Below, in pieces: positions 56,216-64,000 of a DNA stretch of 64,000 bases (position 1 is its first letter; each line of letters opens with the position of its first letter). Below the pieces are notes generated by a model that saw only the letters and a list, made by a program, of their open reading frames with translations, had not been told where the DNA came from and did not search any database. The position numbers and the translations under genes were made by a program. The stretch is from DASQPR01 sp035713725 (lineage in GTDB: Bacteria > Actinomycetota > Actinomycetes > Mycobacteriales > Micromonosporaceae), in the NCBI GenBank assembly GCA_035713725.1, contig DASTMZ010000197.1, positions 1 through 64,000 of the forward strand. The letters are read 5' to 3'.

Positions 56216-57535
56216 CTACGTGCCGTCGCCGCCTCCGGTCGCTGCCGCGAGTCGTCCGATGGCGAGCGCCACCCGGAGCGTGAACGCGTCACGGGGCACC
56301 AACGGCGCAAAGCCGGTGATGTCGGCGATCCGGCGCAGCCGGTAGCGCACCGTGTTCGGGTGCACGAAGAGTGACCTCGCGGCGCTTTCCAGCACGCCAC
56401 CCGCCGCGAGGAACGCGTCGAGCGTCTCGACCAGTTCGCCGCCCGCACGGGTCAGCACGGCGTAGACATCGTTGCGGAGCGCTCGTCGGGCATCGACATC
56501 ACCGGCCAGGGCGCGCTCGGGCAGCAAGTCGGCGGTGAGCACCGGACGTGGCGCCGCGGGCCACGCCGGCGCCGCGCGAAAGCCGGCCAGGGCGGCGCGG
56601 GCCGCTTGGGTCGCCTCGTCGAGGCTGGGCACCGGTGCACTGACGACGACCGGTCCGTCGCCGTAGCCGGAGAGCATCTTTTCGACCGCCGACCGCGGAT
56701 CGCTCGCACCGCCCAGAACCACGACAAGCCGATCGCCGTGTACGCCGCCGATCACCTCGACACCGATCCGCCGCGCCGCACGATAGACGGTGTGCACGAC
56801 GGCGGCCGCCTCGCCACCGGGAGATCGTCCGACCGCGATCGCCACCGGACTCGGATCCGGCCAACCAAGTGCCGCGGCGCGGGACGCGATCACGTCGGGT
56901 TGCTCACCCCGTACCAACGCATCGACAAACAGCGCCTGCAGGCGGGCGTCCCACAGCCCACGGGTCTCCGCGGCGCGGGCGTAGACGCGGGCCGCGGCGA
57001 ACGCGACCTCTCGCGAGAAGCGCACGACAGCGTCGCGCAACGCCGCCTCCTGGCCATGCTCGGCGAGCCGGGGGACCTGTTCCTCGACCACGTCGATGGT
57101 GACCTTGATCAGCTGTACGGTGTGCTCCAGGTTGATCGACCTGGCCAGGGCGCGCGGAGCGGCGTCGAAGATTTCGTCGGAGACCTCCTGCGAGCCCGCG
57201 TCCGGCCCGAGACTCGCACGGCGCAGCCATTCGACCAGCGATCGCACGCCGGCCTGCGCGACGAGGGTGACCCACGCGCGTTGGTCGGCCGGCACGTCGC
57301 GGAACCACGGCAGCACTTCGTCCATCCGCGCGACACTCGCCGTCGACAGCGCGCCGGCCGCGCGCTCGATGCGTGTGAGCGTGCCGGCAAGCGACCCGTC
57401 GGTGCCGTTGCGCGCTGCCCTGGCGCGACCCGCAGCGCCGGATCGATCGGCCTGGTCGGACCGATCGGCCACGTGCGGCCGATCTGCCTCGTGGGATCGA
57501 TCCGAGGCGGGCGACCGGCCGCGTGACGGCGTCAC
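56216..57535 (-). CDS. fasR: PucR-family regulator of fatty acid synthesis (FasR-like)
   Basis: This 439-residue regulator controls the adjacent fab operon, as FasR does in Streptomyces. GTG 57535 overlaps the pseudokinase stop by 4 bp; a longer frame lies inside that gene and is rejected. The N-terminal 60 residues are Asp/Arg/Ser-rich and variable. The central PucR-like ligand domain is helical and Ala-rich. The C-terminal helix-turn-helix is clear: SLFVHPNTVRYRLRRIADITG followed by DAFTLRVALAIGRL. Family knowledge makes it an activator of fabD-H-acpP-F that senses acyl-CoA or malonyl status. Coupling with a membrane pseudokinase is unusual. Confidence 0.9.
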   Translation of the reverse strand: MTPSRGRSPASDRSHEADRPHVADRSDQADRSGAAGRARAARNGTDGSLAGTLTRIERAAGALSTASVARMDEVLPWFRDVPADQRAWVTLVAQAGVRSLVEWLRRASLGPDAGSQEVSDEIFDAAPRALARSINLEHTVQLIKVTIDVVEEQVPRLAEHGQEAALRDAVVRFSREVAFAAARVYARAAETRGLWDARLQALFVDALVRGEQPDVIASRAAALGWPDPSPVAIAVGRSPGGEAAAVVHTVYRAARRIGVEVIGGVHGDRLVVVLGGASDPRSAVEKMLSGYGDGPVVVSAPVPSLDEATQAARAALAGFRAAPAWPAAPRPVLTADLLPERALAGDVDARRALRNDVYAVLTRAGGELVETLDAFLAAGGVLESAARSLFVHPNTVRYRLRRIADITGFAPLVPRDAFTLRVALAIGRLAAATGGGDGT

Positions 57536-59313
57536 GCGAATGTCACCTCGGCAACCCACCAGTGCCCGGCGCGGAACGTCAGGACAAGCTCGAAGCGCTT
57601 GAACGCGGTCTTTAGCGCCGGCACGTCCTTGAGCGCGATCGTGGCCTGCGGGTAGGGCGGCAGACCAGGGCCACCGGGCGGCGGTGTGCCCGCCGTGCTC
57701 GTCGCGTGCGACACCGTCGCATGGCTCATGGCGTTCAGCGCCTTTGTGCCGAGCAAGCTTTTGGCCTGCTTGACGAACTCGGTGCACGAGATCGGCGCGC
57801 CGTCGGACGGCGTGTTGACAACAGCGCCGCCGATAACGTTCGCGCATGCGTTGGCATGTCCGGCCCCGACGGAACGGATGAAGATCTGGCCGGCGGTGCG
57901 TGCGCCAGCGAGGAACTGAGCCGGCGACAGAGTCGACACTGGCGGTAGGTCCGGAGAGGCAATCGGGTCCGGCGAGATGGTCGTGACCGGTGGCACCGTC
58001 TGGCCGGCGGCGGGTGGTGGTCCGTGCTGCGCCCAGGCGTACGCGCCCGTGCCGAGCAACACGGCGGTGGCCGCGACCGCGATGCCGACTACTGCGGGAC
58101 GGGTACGGATCGCGTGCCCGAGCCCGATCGGCGTGTCCACCTCGGTAGGCCCCACGATGTCGTCGGATGCACCGGCGCCAGTGGATGTTGCGGCAATGGA
58201 ATCTGCGGCGGTGGATCCTGCGGCGGTGGATTCTGCGGCGCTACCGGCCGTCGCGGCGCTGGGATCTGGTGCGGGCGTCGATGCTCGCCGGCCGCCGGCA
58301 CCGCCCTGCCACGGCCATCTGCGCCGGTTGGACGCACCGGCTGGCGTGCCGGCCGCGCGGGAGCCACGTGGAGCGCCGGCGTCTGACGAGTCGGACCAGT
58401 CGCCCGACTGCGGCGGTGCGGCGCGACCCGCGCTCACCGCACCGGCATCGGCCATTGCGTCGAGGCTGTACGCGGCGAGTCGCCGCACCTGGCGTGGGAT
58501 CAGACCGCGCAGGTCCACGCGTGCACCGGCGGTGCCGTCCGCTTCCGGCCCGGAGCGCATCGACGTGGCGAATTCCTCGGCGGTGGGACGCCCATCGGGA
58601 TCGGGGTCCAGGGCCGCTCGAATCGCCGTCACCCACGCCGCCGGACCGGCCGGCAGGCCTGCGGCGTCGGCCCAGCTCACCGGATCGCTCCACGGAAGCA
58701 TGCCGGCGCGCGCGACGCAGATCGTCGCCGCCAAGCCGAACACGTCGGCGGCGGGAGAGCCGACCGGGCGGCCGGCGGCCGCCGCCGCGCGGTGTTCCGG
58801 AGGCGTGAACGCCCACACCCCTAGTGCCGCGTCAAGACCTGGCGCCGTTGCACCGAATCCCCCGAGCGACGCCGACTCGCCGTCCAGCTGAATGGCGGCC
58901 GGATTGACGGCGCCGTGCACGATGCCGGCGGCATGACTGGCCGCGAGCACGTCCGCGATCGTGGTGGCAATGATGCCGATCGCTCGGTGCGACGGTGGAC
59001 CGACCAGGCGCATGCGATCTGCCAGTGTTGGCAACACGCGGGTGGCGAAGAATGGCCGCTGATCGTCGGTGTGGCCGAAGTCAATGATTTCGGCGATCGG
59101 CGCGACCCGGCCGACCTCCTCGAGGGCAAGTACCCAGTCGAAGAACTCACGCCGCTCGCCTGGCGCAGCGACTGGTATGCCAACAAGCACGAGTACGCGT
59201 CGCCCCGGTCGCTCGACCGCCAGACCGGCCGTCATGGTGGCATCGCGATCTAGTACCGCGTGGATCTCGAGGCCGGGCACCGGAGAGACGAGTGGGGGCG
59301 GGTTGTGCGTCAC
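57532..59313 (-). CDS. Transmembrane pseudokinase
   Basis: This 593-residue protein has an N-terminal kinase-like domain (about residues 15-265), a Pro/Ala/Ser-rich linker, one membrane helix (about 406-427) and a 165-residue extracytoplasmic domain with two cysteines likely in a disulfide. Catalytic residues are missing: the glycine loop and beta-3 Lys are absent, HRDxKxxN reads HGAVNPAAI, and DFG reads GGFG. It cannot phosphorylate by the usual mechanism, so it is a pseudokinase that may signal through protein contacts, like MviN-type kinase homologues. The stop overlaps fasR by 4 bp, and the upstream gene is the large acidic membrane protein. Confidence 0.88.
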   Translation of the reverse strand: MTHNPPPLVSPVPGLEIHAVLDRDATMTAGLAVERPGRRVLVLVGIPVAAPGERREFFDWVLALEEVGRVAPIAEIIDFGHTDDQRPFFATRVLPTLADRMRLVGPPSHRAIGIIATTIADVLAASHAAGIVHGAVNPAAIQLDGESASLGGFGATAPGLDAALGVWAFTPPEHRAAAAAGRPVGSPAADVFGLAATICVARAGMLPWSDPVSWADAAGLPAGPAAWVTAIRAALDPDPDGRPTAEEFATSMRSGPEADGTAGARVDLRGLIPRQVRRLAAYSLDAMADAGAVSAGRAAPPQSGDWSDSSDAGAPRGSRAAGTPAGASNRRRWPWQGGAGGRRASTPAPDPSAATAGSAAESTAAGSTAADSIAATSTGAGASDDIVGPTEVDTPIGLGHAIRTRPAVVGIAVAATAVLLGTGAYAWAQHGPPPAAGQTVPPVTTISPDPIASPDLPPVSTLSPAQFLAGARTAGQIFIRSVGAGHANACANVIGGAVVNTPSDGAPISCTEFVKQAKSLLGTKALNAMSHATVSHATSTAGTPPPGGPGLPPYPQATIALKDVPALKTAFKRFELVLTFRAGHWWVAEVTFA

Positions 59314-59387
59314 CGCCGCTCACCCCATTCCGTACGCCGACGAGATCGCACGGTCAAGCACAACACACCCAAGGACGATTCGGGTAG

Positions 59388-62300
59388 TCAGGCTCGCCGC
59401 TCCGGGGCCATAGAACCCGAGGTGGTCACGTCGGGTGCGGCGCCGTCCGGGTCCGGCGGGCGGCTCGCGGGTACGCCGTTGCCGGGCGCCGATGCGGCTT
59501 CCGTGGGTACGTCCGGGCCGGGTGGATCGTCGTCGTCGGCGGGATCCTGTGGTGGCTCGTCACCTTGAACCGACTCCGTGGCGGCGGTCGCGTCGGTGCT
59601 CGTACTGGTTTCGGCAGCTGGTTCCAGTGCGGCGGCATCATTGTCGCGCTCGGCCGAGTCGGACGGTTCATCGGAAGTTGCCTGAGGTTGCGCGGCATCG
59701 GATTCGGGCTCGGCGGGGCCAGATTCGGGCTCGGCGCCGTCGGAATCGCTCGCTGTGGCTGCTTCGGTCTCGGTGGCTGGCTCCGTCTCGCTGGCCGCTT
59801 CAGCCTCGACTGCGTCGGGCTCGGCGGCGTCGGGCTCGGCGGCGTCGGGCTCGGCGGCATCGGGCCCGGCTACATCGGGCCCGTCAGCGGGTGACTCGGC
59901 CGCGTCGGCGGCACTCGCGTCTCCGATCTCGGCGGACCCGGCGTCCACAGCCAACGGTTCCTCGGCCGGTGAGTCCTCCGGTGCGGCTAGCGCGCTTGCG
60001 TCGGCCGAATCCGCGTCCGCGGTCGAATCTTGGTCGGCCGTCTGGTCTATCGATGCCTCGACCGCGTCCGTTGTCGTCGAATCCTCGCGTTGCTCCGCAC
60101 GCGTCCCGTCCGCCTCGGGTCGAGCCCGTTGATCGGCGGCTTCGGCCTCGGCGGAGTCATCGGCGGAATCCGGCTCAACGTCCTCCGTTGCGTTAGCTGT
60201 TGACTCGGCCGGCTCTGGTTCCGGTTCCGGTTCGTGAGCCTCTGCGCCGTCGGGTTCTGCGGTCTGTGGCTCGTCGGTCTGTGGCTCGTCGGACTGTGGC
60301 TCGTCGGTCGACGGCTCGTCGTCGTCCACGGTTTCGTCAACGATTGCCTCGGCATCAGGTTCGTCGGCGACGGCCGGGGCATCCTCGGTCGGCGATGCGT
60401 CCGCTGTCGACGATTCGTCCGAGTCGGCCGGGGCGGGCACTTCCTCAGCTTCCGATTCCCTGGCCTCCGATTCCCTGGCCTCCGATTCCCTGGCTTCCGA
60501 TTCCCTGGCTTCCGATTCAGCAGCTTCCGAATCCGCTGTGGGTTCGGTGCCCGGCGACTCGGCCGTTGCGTCGGTCGCGGAGAAGTCTCCTTCTGCGTCT
60601 GTGGCGCTGTCCTCGGCCGGTGTCGCGGTCGCCTCGCGATCGGGCTCGGCATCTGGGGAGACGCTGATGTCGGTCGGCTCGGTGGTCGATTCGCCCGTCT
60701 CCGGCGCAGAGTCCTGTTCCGGCGCAGTCTCGTCAGCGGTGTCCGGTTGGTTCGATGCACGGGTCATCTCGTCGGGCATGACGTCGGCGGCAGTGTCTTG
60801 AGATGCGGTCGCGCCATCCGCATCGGCCGGTAGCGCTTCGTCACCGGATGCGTCCGCGGGGACCACATCCGCGGTCGCGGCAGGCGTGGCGACCGCGTCA
60901 GCGTCGTCAGGAGCAGCGTCGTCAGCAACGATATCGGCAGCGTCGATGTCCGGGCCGCCACTGTCGTCGTCATGTCCAGCGTCGGGGGCTGCAACTGCAT
61001 CGTCCGCAGCAAGCGCTGACTGTGGTGCGCCATCCGCCAACTCAGCGCCTGATTCAGCAACACCGTCCGGCGTCGCCTCCGCCGCGACGTCTGGCGTTGG
61101 AGCCTCGGTGGCCGCGTCAGACGTTGCGGCGTCGGGGGTTTCCGCGTCCGCCTCAATGGCCGCCGCGTCGGCTGACGCCGCGGAAGCCGCCGCAACCGGT
61201 CGATCCGATGCATCGGCGGCTGCGACCGGCTCGGGTGCGGGGGACTCCGCTGCGACCGGCTCGGGTGCGGGGGACCCCGGAGCGACCGGCTCCGGCGTGG
61301 CGACCGACTCGGCCGGAGGCGTCACCTTCGCGCTGCCAACCGCGCGACTGGGCGCTACCCCACGGGCGACCGGCGGGGGCGGCGGCGACACGGGATGCAC
61401 CGCAACGAGCGGCGCCGGTTGCTCGCTTGCCAACGCGTCGGCCGCCACCGCGGGTTCGGGCTGCGACGCCTCGGCCACTGGCTGCTCGGCGTCCACTGGC
61501 GTGTCCGCGGGCGGCGGTGCGGTAGCGGCCGGGGTCTCGGGGCGTGCCGGCACCGGTGCGGTACCACGCGCTGGCGGCTCCGCGGCACGTGCCGCCGGCA
61601 CGGCTGGGGGTGCTTCGGTTGGTGGCGTACCGGTCTGCGGCGTTCCGGTCGTCGGCGCTGACGCGGCTGGTACCGGCGGGACCGGCGGCGTCGGCGCGGA
61701 CATATCTGCTTGCGATCCGGCGCCAGGCCGGGCCGCGGGCACCGCCCCAGATGGCACAGTCCCAGCGGGTACCGGTGGCGCAGCCGGGGACGTGGCGGCG
61801 GCCGTCACACGTGCCGTACCCGTGGCCTTGATTGGCTGAGGCACGACTGGCTGAGCGCCAACGACTGGCTGCGCCACGACTGGCTGAGGCACGACTGGCT
61901 GAGCGCCGACGGCTGGCCTAGCGACGACAACAGGCTGCGCCACGACGGTCGGCGGTGGTGCCGACGAGCGTGCGGCGGGCGCGGCAACCGGGCCGGGAGC
62001 GAGACGCGGACCGGCCGCACCGCGGGCGGCGCCGGCCATGGATTCCAGCCGTGCGACCGCGGCCGGCATCGTGCGGCGTCGGTCGAGACGTCGGCTTCGT
62101 CGCGCCGCCATCGCGAGCAGGATCAGTACCGCACCAGCCGCCACCGCCGCGACGGCGAGCGCGAACCGGCTCTGCTCCACGATCTTCCCGAAGCTCTGAG
62201 TGGCCGCGGTTGTGGCGACCACCGGCGGTGCGACGACCCCCGTGGCCGATGGAGTCGGAAGGCGTACGCCGGCCGCCTCCAGTGTGCTTGCCATCGACAG

Positions 62301-62738
62301 CGGCGCGAAGAACCACGCGGCCGGCTGCGACCCGAACGCCGCGCGGTGCGCTCTCGGTCCGCCAACGACCAGCGGATAGAGGTCATAGACGGCGGTCTTC
62401 GTCGGCCCCCGCATCAGGACAAGCGTGTAATCCGGACCAAGGTTCGGCGTGCCGGACGGCATCACGTTGCCTGGCGCGCCGTTCATGAACGCGACCTGCG
62501 CGTTGAGCTGGTCGTAGAGCTTTGCGTTGGTGGCGCTCGAAACGACGATCGGCGTTTCGATATTTGGGCCGGTGATCGTGATGGTCAGCGCCGGAGGCTT
62601 CGGCGGCGGCGCCTTCGGGCTGGGCGTCGGCGACGGTTTAGCACTCGCCGCGATGGCCGGGACCAACGTCGCGAACGCGGTCGCCAAGACGGCGGCCACG
62701 ATGAATCGCGCGAACGTACCCAAGGCTCGCGGCGTCAC
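59388..62738 (-). CDS. Large acidic single-pass membrane protein
   Basis: This 1116-residue protein starts at GTG 62738, with GAGGAG 9 bp upstream. A signal peptide (hydrophobic about 12-32) is followed by a roughly 155-residue extracytoplasmic domain with no named family (LTITITGPNIETPIVVSS region), one membrane helix (about 191-211) ending in a basic stop-transfer RRSRRLDRRR, then about 900 cytoplasmic residues without globular character. The first half of this tail is Pro/Ala/Val-rich with QPVV repeats; the second half is Asp/Glu/Ala/Ser/Thr-rich and extremely acidic, including five SEARE pentads. It is the first gene of the operon with the pseudokinase and fasR. It could act as a scaffold or charge-based regulator; no homologue is recognised. 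Confidence 0.85.
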   Translation of the reverse strand: MTPRALGTFARFIVAAVLATAFATLVPAIAASAKPSPTPSPKAPPPKPPALTITITGPNIETPIVVSSATNAKLYDQLNAQVAFMNGAPGNVMPSGTPNLGPDYTLVLMRGPTKTAVYDLYPLVVGGPRAHRAAFGSQPAAWFFAPLSMASTLEAAGVRLPTPSATGVVAPPVVATTAATQSFGKIVEQSRFALAVAAVAAGAVLILLAMAARRSRRLDRRRTMPAAVARLESMAGAARGAAGPRLAPGPVAAPAARSSAPPPTVVAQPVVVARPAVGAQPVVPQPVVAQPVVGAQPVVPQPIKATGTARVTAAATSPAAPPVPAGTVPSGAVPAARPGAGSQADMSAPTPPVPPVPAASAPTTGTPQTGTPPTEAPPAVPAARAAEPPARGTAPVPARPETPAATAPPPADTPVDAEQPVAEASQPEPAVAADALASEQPAPLVAVHPVSPPPPPVARGVAPSRAVGSAKVTPPAESVATPEPVAPGSPAPEPVAAESPAPEPVAAADASDRPVAAASAASADAAAIEADAETPDAATSDAATEAPTPDVAAEATPDGVAESGAELADGAPQSALAADDAVAAPDAGHDDDSGGPDIDAADIVADDAAPDDADAVATPAATADVVPADASGDEALPADADGATASQDTAADVMPDEMTRASNQPDTADETAPEQDSAPETGESTTEPTDISVSPDAEPDREATATPAEDSATDAEGDFSATDATAESPGTEPTADSEAAESEARESEARESEARESEARESEAEEVPAPADSDESSTADASPTEDAPAVADEPDAEAIVDETVDDDEPSTDEPQSDEPQTDEPQTAEPDGAEAHEPEPEPEPAESTANATEDVEPDSADDSAEAEAADQRARPEADGTRAEQREDSTTTDAVEASIDQTADQDSTADADSADASALAAPEDSPAEEPLAVDAGSAEIGDASAADAAESPADGPDVAGPDAAEPDAAEPDAAEPDAVEAEAASETEPATETEAATASDSDGAEPESGPAEPESDAAQPQATSDEPSDSAERDNDAAALEPAAETSTSTDATAATESVQGDEPPQDPADDDDPPGPDVPTEAASAPGNGVPASRPPDPDGAAPDVTTSGSMAPERRA
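60451..60525 (-). repeat. Five 15-bp repeats in the acidic protein gene
   Basis: Five 15-bp units TCCGATTCCCTGGCY (last diverged) encode SEARE pentads on the minus strand within the acidic tail. Confidence 0.95.
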
Positions 62739-62773
62739 GAAAACAACTCCTCGCGCTTGCGGCGGTGCGTCGC

Positions 62774-62806
62774 GGACGGTCGAGCGATCAGCACGCCGGA
62801 CCGTCC
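62774..62806 (-). terminator. Possible gltX terminator hairpin
   Basis: GGACGGTC (62774-62781) and GACCGTCC (62799-62806) form a perfect 8-bp stem with a 17-nt loop, 63-95 bp past the gltX stop and before the acidic protein gene on the same strand. The long loop weakens the call. Confidence 0.4.
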
Positions 62807-62868
62807 ACGGGTGATGCCGGTGACACGGATTCAACACCAATCGACGTGTTCGCGGGGGGACGCCTCAC

Positions 62869-64000
62869 TCACATCGCATCCGCCGCGCGCCGCACCCGCT
62901 CAAGCGTACGTTGCCGACCCAAGAGTTCGATGGATTCGAATAGCGGCAGTCCGACGCCGCGCCCGGTCACTGCTACGCGTACCGGCGCCTGTGTCTTGCC
63001 GAGCTTGAGATCGCGCTGTGCACCGACCTCTTCGAGTGCGGCACGGAGCGCGTCGGCGTGCCACCGCGACTGCGCGGCGAACGCGTCGTGTGTCGCGCGC
63101 AGCAGGTCGCCGGCGTCGTCGCGCATTGCCTTGGCCCTGGACGCTTCGTCGATGCGCGGCTCGCTGAGGAAGAAGAAGTCCACATAGTCCACGATCTCCG
63201 AGAGCACCGAGATGCGGGTCTGCGCAAGCGGTGCGGCGGCGGCGAACACCCTCGGATCGAAGTCACCCGGTGCCCACGGCGGTGGCGCGATGGTGTCCGT
63301 ACCGGTCAGCCACGGCTGGCACGCGTCGACGAATGCCTCCGGCGCGAGCGCCCGGATGTAGTCGCCGTTGAATGCGCGAAGCTTCTTCTCGTCGAAGAAC
63401 GCCGGCGACGGATTGACGGCCTCGAGGCGGAACTCGGTCTCGATGACCGACCACGGCACGATCTCACGGTCGCCGGAGGGCGCCCAACCGAGCAGCATCA
63501 AGTAGTTGCGCATGGCATCGGCGAGATATCCCTCGTCGCGGAACGATTCGAGCGCAACGCGGTCGCGGCGCTTGGACAACTTCTGCCGCTTCGCGTTCAC
63601 CACCACCGGAACGTGCGCCCAGATCGGCGGCCGGTGGTCGAGCGCGACGAAGAGCAGCTGCTGTTTGGGGGTGTTGGGCAGATGCTCCTCGGCACGGATC
63701 ACGTGGGTGATGCCCATCGTGATGTCATCGACCACGTTCGCGAGTAGGAACACCGGAGATCCGTCGGACCGCAGGATGACGAAGTCCTCGATCTTGTCGT
63801 TGTCGAACGTCGGCTCGCCGCGGATCAGGTCGACCACCCGCGTCTGCCCCTCGTCCGGGGTGCGGAAACGCAACGCGCGGCCAACGCCTGGGCCGAGGCC
63901 GCGGTCGCGGCAATGTCCGTCATAGCCGGCGTATTGACTGCCGGTACGGGCTTGGACCTGCTCGCGCGTGCAATCGCAGTAGTAGGCGCGACCGGCTGCG
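62869..64000 (-). CDS. gltX: Glutamate--tRNA ligase, C-terminal part (cut by window edge)
   Basis: This class I synthetase charges tRNA(Glu). About 377 C-terminal residues are visible; the N-terminal HIGH motif lies beyond the right edge. The zinc-binding region at the edge reads YYCDCT and later YDGHCRDRG, the Cys pattern of bacterial GluRS. The KMSKS loop is KLSKRRD, followed by the helix DAMRNYLMLLGWAPSGD. The C-terminal helical anticodon domains are complete and end GRQRTLERVRRAADAM. It is followed by a spacer of about 130 bp and the acidic protein gene on the same strand. Confidence 0.95.
   Translation of the reverse strand, partial: AAGRAYYCDCTREQVQARTGSQYAGYDGHCRDRGLGPGVGRALRFRTPDEGQTRVVDLIRGEPTFDNDKIEDFVILRSDGSPVFLLANVVDDITMGITHVIRAEEHLPNTPKQQLLFVALDHRPPIWAHVPVVVNAKRQKLSKRRDRVALESFRDEGYLADAMRNYLMLLGWAPSGDREIVPWSVIETEFRLEAVNPSPAFFDEKKLRAFNGDYIRALAPEAFVDACQPWLTGTDTIAPPPWAPGDFDPRVFAAAAPLAQTRISVLSEIVDYVDFFFLSEPRIDEASRAKAMRDDAGDLLRATHDAFAAQSRWHADALRAALEEVGAQRDLKLGKTQAPVRVAVTGRGVGLPLFESIELLGRQRTLERVRRAADAM

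Noticed and set aside
57536..57847. Extended FasR N-terminus
   Set aside because: It lies inside the pseudokinase gene in another frame; the GTGA overlap at 57532-57535 explains the start.
61710..63008. 432-residue plus-strand frame opposite the acidic protein
   Set aside because: Repeat-driven Trp/Arg/Asp image of the coding strand without any motif.

Overview
The window is high-GC, gene-dense DNA from an actinobacterium. The evidence is frequent GTG starts, 4-bp GTGA or ATGA overlaps, a mycobacterial/streptomycete-type fatty acid synthase cluster led by a PucR-type FasR regulator, DUF3145 next to accD, an F420/LLM-type flavoprotein, an Rv2578c-type radical SAM protein, an RNHCP protein and a translational-type T-box. 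I see no rRNA, tRNA, CRISPR array, insertion sequence or prophage. I do not name a genus.

Region 1 (1-18.7 kb) is a cell-surface polysaccharide locus. It holds a Wzm/Wzt-type ABC exporter (its ATPase is cut by the left edge) and a TetR regulator. Enzymes for an activated 2,3-diamino or ManNAc-type uronic acid follow: a DegT/WbpE-like aminotransferase, a Gfo/Idh/MocA 3-dehydrogenase, a WbpA/WecC-like dehydrogenase and a WecB-type 2-epimerase. There are also six glycosyltransferases and a second nucleotide-sugar dehydrogenase. The minus-strand order GT-B1, GT-A2, dehydrogenase is mirrored on the plus strand by GT-B2, GT-A3, dehydrogenase, which looks like an old inverted block duplication.

Region 2 (18.7-28.6 kb) is mixed. 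It has a MarR-MFS efflux operon behind a textbook operator, a PAP2-type membrane phosphatase, a TcmP-like protein, an LLM flavoprotein and a pentapeptide-repeat protein. It also has an RNHCP zinc protein that appears to start at ATC, a metal-responsive MerR operon with a clear MerR promoter, a large secreted phosphoesterase ending in a strong terminator hairpin, and a Mug-type DNA glycosylase.

Region 3 (28.6-50.8 kb) is mostly housekeeping and accessory metabolism. It includes a histone-H1-like zinc-ribbon protein, a CDF metal exporter, an orphan barstar, an S9 peptidase, an APH-type kinase and a threonine-dehydratase-like enzyme. A short archaeal-type aspartyl-tRNA synthetase sits behind a T-box leader whose T-box bulge is complementary to the ribosome-binding site. 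Further on are beta-oxidation and thioesterase genes, a conserved unknown coupled to a methyltransferase, the radical SAM protein, a cyclodeaminase-FolD-like folate pair and a HelD-like helicase.

Region 4 (50.8-64 kb) is the fatty acid synthesis cluster, read leftward: fabD, fabH, acpP, fabF, accD. Upstream is an operon of a 1116-residue acidic single-pass membrane protein, a transmembrane pseudokinase and FasR; pseudokinase and FasR overlap by 4 bp. That operon is the best candidate for an undescribed signalling system feeding membrane-lipid synthesis. FabD also carries a lipoyl-like C-terminal domain without the modified lysine. The right edge cuts gltX.
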